A program made the translations under genes and the position numbers. A stretch of DNA of 64,000 nt, from NCBI GenBank assembly GCA_016708955.1, contig JADJES010000008.1, positions 1 through 64,000 of the forward strand, in the 5' to 3' direction. The notes below the pieces were generated by a model that was given only the letters and a program-made list of their open reading frames with translations, was not told the origin of the DNA and did not search any database. Of this stretch, positions 58,700 through 64,000 are shown piece by piece. The stretch is from Nitrosomonas sp. GTDB lineage: Bacteria; Pseudomonadota; Gammaproteobacteria; Burkholderiales; Nitrosomonadaceae. The stretch's first letter is position 1; every line of letters begins with the position of its first letter.

Positions 58700-59496
58700 T
58701 CATTGCGTGTAAGCCTGCAACTCCATTCGAATGGATTTTGCCAAGCCAGAAAGGTCGCCGTATATGGATTTTGAATTGATGCTCATCTTCCGCAGGGCAA
58801 CATATATGCCTTCGTACAGAGTTGCTGGTATTATTATTTTCTGGAGTTGGCACGACTCATAAAGTGATGAATTTATAACGGAATCAATTTTTTCTCAAGG
58901 TTCCCTGATATAAGGAATGTGCCTGATTGCCGATCTATTCTGGCGTTCAGTTCAATAGGCTCGGTGACCCATGCGATGTCGTATGAGTAGCGGTCCACTG
59001 TATCTTCAAATATTGAATCTTGCTGCCCCTTGATTGTGGATCTGGATTCATTGAAAAGTTTGTCTTTTCCTTTGATGTACTCAATGGATTTTTCCATTAT
59101 CGCTGAGTAATCAAGGCAATAAATGGATAGAGCTTTCTTTGACAATGGGTCGTAAGTTTCTAGGGCGAAATATAGTGCTATGTATGGACTTGTTGTAAAG
59201 TCGATAAGTCTAGTGGGGACGCCGTAGTGCTGCATTACAGATAACCACGACAGCTTCGATTTTGGAAGGTGTTCCGTGCCGCTGTAAATGTGGTATTTTG
59301 ATTTGAATACATCAAGCGAGTAGTCTTCGAATTTCCTCGCGCTCTTAGCATTCCATTTCCCGCCGAGAGTGCGTTCTAGAGTCGATTGAAGACCCCAATC
59401 CGCATCCGACTGTCCGCGAAACACAAAGCAATTTGGTAGACTGTTTAGTGCTCGCATCAACTCATCTATTGAGTTGACGTGCAGGTCAGAAATCAT
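58700..59496 (-). CDS. FRG-domain protein, one apparent frameshift
   Basis: The open frame from 59496 has the FRG motif FVFRGQSDADWGLQSTLER near residues 24-42 and then LSWLSVMQHYGVPTRLIDFT and PYIALYFALE. It stops at 58873, but the T run at 58888-58893 (six; seven on this reading) hides a continuation: KIDSVINSSLYESCQLQK, IIIPATLYEGIYVALRKM and YGDLSGLAKSIRMELQAYT. The stop is then at 58700, giving about 266 residues. FRG proteins occur in mobile and defence-rich loci; the biochemical activity is not settled. It overlaps the upstream partner gene by 4 bases, and the attC-like site follows its stop. Confidence 0.85.
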
Positions 59497-60320
59497 TGCC
59501 GCACCTCTCTGTAGGTGTTTTGTATTGTTCGAAGCACATCTTCCTTTTCGGTGTCGTGCTCAACAATAACCTTCTTGGCGTCACCTTTGAAGGAAATACT
59601 TACAGGCCGTTCGCCTCTAGAGTTTTGTATAACTGCGGTGGCATCGTTTGCCGTTGCTGCGGTCGATTTTGCAACAGCAGCAACGGAGTTTTCATTCAGG
59701 GATTCTCCCGCCACAGTAACGCTACCCTGCTCAGCTTCCAACTGCTGGCAGTAATACGACATGGGTTTTTGAAAAAGCTCGTCTGCGTCAACTGGATTTG
59801 GGCCAGTAAATGTGGCCTTAAATCGCTTAATTGCATAAGCCGCAAAAAGCTTTTGCAAGAAACCCTCTGGATCGCGAATAAATTCAACTCGAACATCAAT
59901 GTTATTGCGCTTCACCAATTCTGTTGATGAAAGCAACTTTTGAACTTTTCTTGCTATTGATCTGACATCTGCGGCAACTTTGGGTTTTTTCCCAATGCCA
60001 AGCAGGCCCAATTTGCTGTCGAAGTAGACGAAAGTATAGGGGCCTGAGTCATCAACTAGCTCGGTAAAATTTCCCGTGGTTTCGTCGAACTTTTCAACCG
60101 TTGTGAGTGTTGTTCGGCCAATAGCGAAGCGGCCGCCGCTATCACTAAAATATTCAACGTTACCAACGTGCTAGACATTATTCTGCCGAAGTTCTATCGA
60201 TGGGCGTTCAGCAAGGCCGACTTCAAGCATTTTCCTGGCTGATAGCTCGGGCTGAAACAAGTCAGCTTGTGATGGCTTGATGAACTTGGTTCGATAGAGG
60301 TGGTATTCGAGTGTTGGCAT
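59493..60320 (-). CDS. Unrecognised FRG partner protein, with one in-frame TAG
   Basis: A shorter frame starts at 60011, but the same frame continues upstream to an ATG at 60320 (MPTLEYHLYRTKFIKP). It is interrupted only by one TAG at 60171-60173 between RQNNV and HVGNVEYFSDSGGRFAIG. The full product would have about 275 residues: an N-terminal beta-rich part, a central YTFVYFDSKLGLLGIGKKPK segment and an alanine-rich C-terminal third. I do not recognise a family. The 4-base overlap with the FRG gene and shared cassette suggest they act together. The TAG may be a real nonsense mutation or a base error (for example TGG). Confidence 0.65.
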
Positions 60321-60520
60321 GCCTGAATGTTTCTTGAATTTCTAACTAAAATTAGGCGTCCGAAATGACGCAATACAATACGTCAGCAATGAAATATAAA
60401 CCGGAATATCGCACACTATCTCCTTGTTTTTGCATATATAATATCTATTTAGTTTTCAATATCTTACTTTGCTAGATCCACAAATCGATATGGGGCACAT
60501 TAAAAAATCAAACAAAGCCA

Positions 60521-61294
60521 TCACCCCAACCCCGGCCAGTAATGGCTATCCGGCAGCGGCCGCTTGCCGAAAATCGCCTGGCCGACGCGCACGACAGTCG
60601 CACCCTCTTCGATCGCCAGCTCATAGTCTCCCGACATGCCCATCGAGAGTTCGTCGAATGACAAACCGGCCGGTGCTTCTTGACGCAGCATGGCCTGGAT
60701 TTCGCGCATTTTGATGAAACATTCGCGCACCCGGTCGTGATCGGCAGAGAAAATCGCCAGTGTCATGAGTCCTTTGATGCGCAGTGATGAGAAGTTGGGC
60801 AATTCCATGACAAAAGCGCGTACATCTTCCGGTGCCAAGCCAAATTTGCTGGCTTCGCCGGAGCTGTTCACTTGTACGTAGACATCAATGGCACGCCCTT
60901 CGTTTTGCAGACGTTTGTCGAGTTCTTCGGCGACTTTCAGGCTGTCGAGTGCTTGGAATTCATTGGCGAAACGTGCCAGATACTTGGCTTTGTTGGTTTG
61001 CAGATGACCGATGATCGACCATTTGATGTCCAGGTCTTTCAGCGCTTCGGATTTCTCGCGCGCTTCCTGGATCTTGTTCTCGCCCATTTCGAGGCAGCCA
61101 GCGGCAAAGGCAATGCGCAACCTCTCGGCTGGCACCGTTTTGGTGACAGGCAGGAGCCGCACACTGGCAGGATCACGCCCAATTCGCTGACAGGTATCGA
61201 CAATGCGTTGCTTAACCGTTGCAAGATTGGTTTTAATTTCGTTGAATTGCTGCTGTTGTTCTTCGTTGAGTTCCAATGTATTCTCCTGATCCAT
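60521..61294 (-). CDS. yggS: YggS/PROSC family pyridoxal-phosphate homeostasis protein
   Basis: The frame opens at 61345, but MDQENTLELNEEQ at 61294 is the likelier start, giving 257 residues with a short N-terminal extension. The PLP lysine is in LLPVTKTVPAERL; GENKIQEAREK, WSIIGHLQTNKAK and LSMGMSGDYELAIEEGATVVR are the other family motifs. It buffers PLP and affects amino and keto acid balance. The gene immediately upstream overlaps slightly or abuts (DUF4440-like). A diverged copy of its last codons is present at 57817. Confidence 0.93.
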   Translation of the reverse strand: MDQENTLELNEEQQQQFNEIKTNLATVKQRIVDTCQRIGRDPASVRLLPVTKTVPAERLRIAFAAGCLEMGENKIQEAREKSEALKDLDIKWSIIGHLQTNKAKYLARFANEFQALDSLKVAEELDKRLQNEGRAIDVYVQVNSSGEASKFGLAPEDVRAFVMELPNFSSLRIKGLMTLAIFSADHDRVRECFIKMREIQAMLRQEAPAGLSFDELSMGMSGDYELAIEEGATVVRVGQAIFGKRPLPDSHYWPGLG

Positions 61295-61299
61295 TGCGC

Positions 61300-61677
61300 T
61301 TAGGTTTCTAATCGCTGAGTTGCCTGATGAAATACCATTTTCCAATGATTCCCTTGATATTGCCAGATCGAGGTTCTGATCGATCCCTTGCTGGTGCTGC
61401 TCGGATCATTGATTTTTTTTACACTATAGATAGCCATTATCCAACCATCCGTTAACGCTTTAATTCTAAAATCCGTTAGCGACCATTGAATCGCGTTATC
61501 CTTGTTTAACAACCAGTTGATCACGTCATTTCTTGTGCTGATTTGCCCATCGCTGCCGATCTCTTCAAAGTCTGCGGATAACCAGTCATCGATCAGGGCG
61601 GGATCTTCTCGCCAATTCGATTGCAATAATTCGAGCTCTCGTTGTTGAATGTGTTCCGCGATACCTTGCAATTCCAT
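61300..61677 (-). CDS. SnoaL/DUF4440-like protein
   Basis: The protein has 125 residues with the NTF2-like pattern: helix HIQQRELELLQSNWREDP, then DDWLSADFEEIGSDGQIS, then strands ending SIWQYQGNHWKMVFHQAT. The N-terminal LL...DFxEIGxxG and C-terminal W-x-G-xxWxxxxHQ words fit DUF4440. The molecular role is unknown. It lies between metG (14 bp) and yggS on the same strand. Confidence 0.8.
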   Translation of the reverse strand: MELQGIAEHIQQRELELLQSNWREDPALIDDWLSADFEEIGSDGQISTRNDVINWLLNKDNAIQWSLTDFRIKALTDGWIMAIYSVKKINDPSSTSKGSIRTSIWQYQGNHWKMVFHQATQRLET

Positions 61678-61691
61678 ACCAAGGATACCGG

Positions 61692-63803
61692 TTATTTAAC
61701 CCGCATTCCCGGTTGCGCGCCGGAATCCGGCGACAGAATGAATAACTCGCCGGGGTTGCCGCCACCGGCAGCCAGTACCATGCCTTCCGACAGCCCGAAT
61801 TTCATTTGGCGCGGTGCAAGATTGGCGACCATCACGGTCAGGCGGCCTTTCAGTTGTTCCGGGTCGTAGGCGGATTTGATGCCGGCGAATACCGTGCGTT
61901 GTTCGCTGCCGATGTCGAGCGTGAGTTTCAGTAATTTTTCCGCGCCGGGCACATGCTCCGCGTTGACGATTCTGGCGATGCGCAAATCAATTTTGCTGAA
62001 ATCGTCGATGGAAATGGTTTCGGCAACCGGCGCAATCGGTACGACGGCATGCTGCTGTTTTTCCGCATGCCGCGCCGGTGATTGCGGCGGCGAAGCCAGG
62101 CTTTGCGTATTGGCTGCGACCAATGCATCAATTTGTTTGGCGTCAATGCGTGTCATCAAATGCTGATAAACATTGATTGTATGCCCGGCAGGCAATAACA
62201 AATCCGAAACCGGTTGATCTTCCCGCAGTTCAGGCCAGGTCAACGGGCCACAATTGAGAAAAAGCTCAATCTGTTTTACTGTTTCCGGCAAGATGGGTTT
62301 CAGATAACGCGACAGCACATAAAAAAGTTGTATGCCCAGGCTACAAACTCGCTGTAACTCTTCTCCGCGATCGGGATTCTTGGCGATTTCCCACGGCGCC
62401 AGTTCGTGAATCATTTCATTGGCTTCGTCGGCAAATTTCATGATCTGGCGAACCGCGGATGAAAATTCTCTTTCTTCAAATGCTTTTTCAATGGAATCGG
62501 GCCGCCAGGTGGCAAAACGTTCGTTCACCAAGGTTTGCAATTGTTGATACTGCGCACCATCCGCAAGCTTGCCGTCAAACCGTTTGCTGATAAAACCGGC
62601 GCAGCGGCTGGCGATATTAATAAATTTGCCGACCAAATCCGAATTGACCCGCGCGACAAAATCTTCCAGATTCAGGTCAATATCTTCCAGCGTGCTGTTG
62701 AGCTTGGCCGCGTAATAATAGCGTAGCCATTCCGGATTCAGACCTTGTTTCAGATAGCTTTCTGCAGTGATGAATGTGCCACGGGATTTACTCATTTTTT
62801 CACCGTTCACGGTGAGGAAGCCATGCGCAAAAATCTTCGTGGGTGTCCGGTACCCTGCATTTTCCAGCATCGCAGGCCAGAATAAGGCATGAAAATACAG
62901 AATATCTTTGCCTATAAAATGATACAGCTCGGTATCCGATTGCTGCTGCCAGAATTCGTCAAAATCGATGTGTTCGCGAGCGCATAAATTCTTGAAGCTG
63001 CCCATGTAGCCAATCGGCGCATCCAGCCAGACATAGAAATACTTACCCGGCGCATCGGGTATTTCAAAACCGAAGTAAGGCGCATCCCGCGAAATATCCC
63101 AGTCGGACAATTTGTTCTCCCCCGCTTCGCCCAGCCATTCACGCATTTTATTCGCTGCCTCCGGCTGCAAATGGTCTGCTTCGCGGGTCCAGCGGCGCAA
63201 AAAGTCAGCACATCGCGAATCGGACAAGCTAAAAAAATAATGTTCCGATGATTTCTTGACTGGCTTGGCGCCGGATACGGCGGAATAGGGATTCTTCAGT
63301 TCCGTTGGCGTGTAGGCCGCACCGCAGGCTTCACAGGAATCGCCGTACTGATCTTTGGCGCCGCACTTCGGGCATTCCCCTTTGACAAACCGGTCGGGCA
63401 AAAACATGTTTTTAACCGGATCATAGAGTTGTTCGATGCCGCGTATTGCGATCAATCCGGCAGCCTTGAGTTTGCCGTAAATGACTTCGGAAAAATGGCG
63501 TGTTTCGGTTGAATGCGTACTGTAATAGTTATCAAACTGGATATGAAAACCGGTGAAATCTGCCGAATGTTCATCGTGCACGCGCGCGATCAAAGCTTCC
63601 GGTGTGATGCGTTCTTTCTCCGCGCGCAACATGATCGGCGTGCCATGCGTATCATCTGCGCACACATAATAAACCGTATGTCCGCGCATTTTCTGAAATC
63701 GCACCCAGATATCCGTTTGAATGTATTCCACCAAATGGCCTAAATGAATGCTGCCATTGGCATAGGGTAGCGCAGAGGTAACCAGAATTTTTCGCTTATT
63801 CAT
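61692..63803 (-). CDS. metG: Methionyl-tRNA synthetase
   Basis: The protein has 703 residues. The class I signature is ALPYANGSIHLGHLVEYIQT (HLGH near residues 21-24) and the second is KMSKSRGTF near 334. A zinc-binding insertion has CPKCGAKDQYGDSCEACG (about residues 145-162). The C-terminal dimerising EMAP/Arc1p-like tRNA-binding domain starts near 600 (SIDDFSKIDLRIARIVNAEH). It is divergent from the next gene, apbC/mrp, as in many betaproteobacteria. Confidence 0.97.
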   Translation of the reverse strand: MNKRKILVTSALPYANGSIHLGHLVEYIQTDIWVRFQKMRGHTVYYVCADDTHGTPIMLRAEKERITPEALIARVHDEHSADFTGFHIQFDNYYSTHSTETRHFSEVIYGKLKAAGLIAIRGIEQLYDPVKNMFLPDRFVKGECPKCGAKDQYGDSCEACGAAYTPTELKNPYSAVSGAKPVKKSSEHYFFSLSDSRCADFLRRWTREADHLQPEAANKMREWLGEAGENKLSDWDISRDAPYFGFEIPDAPGKYFYVWLDAPIGYMGSFKNLCAREHIDFDEFWQQQSDTELYHFIGKDILYFHALFWPAMLENAGYRTPTKIFAHGFLTVNGEKMSKSRGTFITAESYLKQGLNPEWLRYYYAAKLNSTLEDIDLNLEDFVARVNSDLVGKFINIASRCAGFISKRFDGKLADGAQYQQLQTLVNERFATWRPDSIEKAFEEREFSSAVRQIMKFADEANEMIHELAPWEIAKNPDRGEELQRVCSLGIQLFYVLSRYLKPILPETVKQIELFLNCGPLTWPELREDQPVSDLLLPAGHTINVYQHLMTRIDAKQIDALVAANTQSLASPPQSPARHAEKQQHAVVPIAPVAETISIDDFSKIDLRIARIVNAEHVPGAEKLLKLTLDIGSEQRTVFAGIKSAYDPEQLKGRLTVMVANLAPRQMKFGLSEGMVLAAGGGNPGELFILSPDSGAQPGMRVK

Positions 63804-63926
63804 TAACTCTCAAGAAATCAGATTAGATAAAGGTGAATTGTAACAAACTGTGTGGGCATTCCTGATATTTGTTACCATCCCTTCTTAAATTTTCAACCGC
63901 TAATCAGCAGCAAAAAGGAGTTTGTA

Positions 63927-64000
63927 GTGACTATTTCTGAACAGCAAATACAATCCGTACTCAAGCAAACCATTGATCCGACAACGGGCAAAGATTACGT
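63927..64000 (+). CDS. apbC: Start of an ApbC/Mrp-type Fe-S carrier P-loop ATPase (partial)
   Basis: A GTG at 63927 preceded by AAGGAG opens MTISEQQIQSVLKQTIDPTT and runs off the window. This is the N-terminal MIP18/DUF59 domain that begins ApbC/Mrp proteins, and the position divergent from metG agrees. Only 25 codons are visible, so identification rests on a short match plus context. Confidence 0.7.
   Translation, partial: MTISEQQIQSVLKQTIDPTTGKDY

Noticed and set aside
1..64000. CRISPR array
   Set aside because: No set of regularly spaced direct repeats was seen anywhere; repeats found are inverted or two-copy dispersed elements.

Overview
The window most likely comes from a betaproteobacterial ammonia oxidiser of the genus Nitrosomonas. 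The decisive evidence is an amoC-amoA-amoB-amoE-amoD cluster (13.7-17.9 kb), supported by a cytochrome P460 gene (37.1-37.7 kb) and the general style of the housekeeping genes. AmoA looks closest to the N. oligotropha/N. ureae type, but that is from memory and was not computed.

Layout. 0-1.6 kb: a decayed ISL3-family transposase abutting a lipoprotein-like gene that has lost its 5' end. 1.6-7.3 kb: lytic transglycosylase, Orn/Lys/Arg decarboxylase, periplasmic cyclophilin, DUF6629-like membrane protein, 7Fe ferredoxin. 7.3-13.3 kb: an AddB-like/AddA-like nuclease-helicase pair. 13.7-17.9 kb: the amo cluster, followed by a decayed copC, a relic of the amo-copCD order known in this genus. 18.7-23.1 kb: a tightly overlapping cobalamin salvage/nucleotide-loop operon on the minus strand (cobQ-cobU-cobT-cobC-cobS). 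23.4-32.2 kb: an accessory region that starts at a tRNA-Thr(CGU) 3'-half (att remnant) and a broken tyrosine integrase. It continues with a RelE/HTH toxin-antitoxin pair, a YecA-like SEC-C protein, decayed IS4 and ISNCY-like elements apparently nested in an older gene, and a decayed flavin monooxygenase. 32.7-37.7 kb: cheY-cheZ, dnaQ, rnhA, a methyltransferase, gloB, cytochrome P460. 38-47 kb: envelope and secreted proteins (outer-membrane protein, serralysin-like RTX protease, RNase T2, C13-like peptidase, cupredoxin) and an SLC13 permease.

47.2-54.5 kb: a GC-richer block with a complete Wadjet anti-plasmid system (jetA-jetB-jetC-jetD) preceded by a DUF3617 gene. 54.5-60.4 kb: an accessory patch with a RAYT remnant, two copies of a REP-like palindromic element, a second ISNCY-like copy, a HepT-MntA toxin-antitoxin pair, a diverged duplicate of the 3' end of yggS, and what looks like integron gene cassettes without an integrase. 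One cassette carries an FRG-domain gene coupled to an unrecognised gene. 60.5-64 kb: yggS, a SnoaL/DUF4440-like gene, metG and the start of apbC/mrp.

Sequence quality matters here. At least nine conserved genes are broken, or seemingly fused, by a single base gained or lost in a run of identical bases (decarboxylase, DUF6629, amoA, amoB, cheY, methyltransferase, C13 peptidase, jetC/jetD, FRG). This is the signature of homopolymer errors of the pyrosequencing, Ion Torrent or early nanopore kind, so I treat those genes as probably intact. amoB and the AddA-like gene also lack about 95 and about 115 internal codons, which single-base errors cannot explain.
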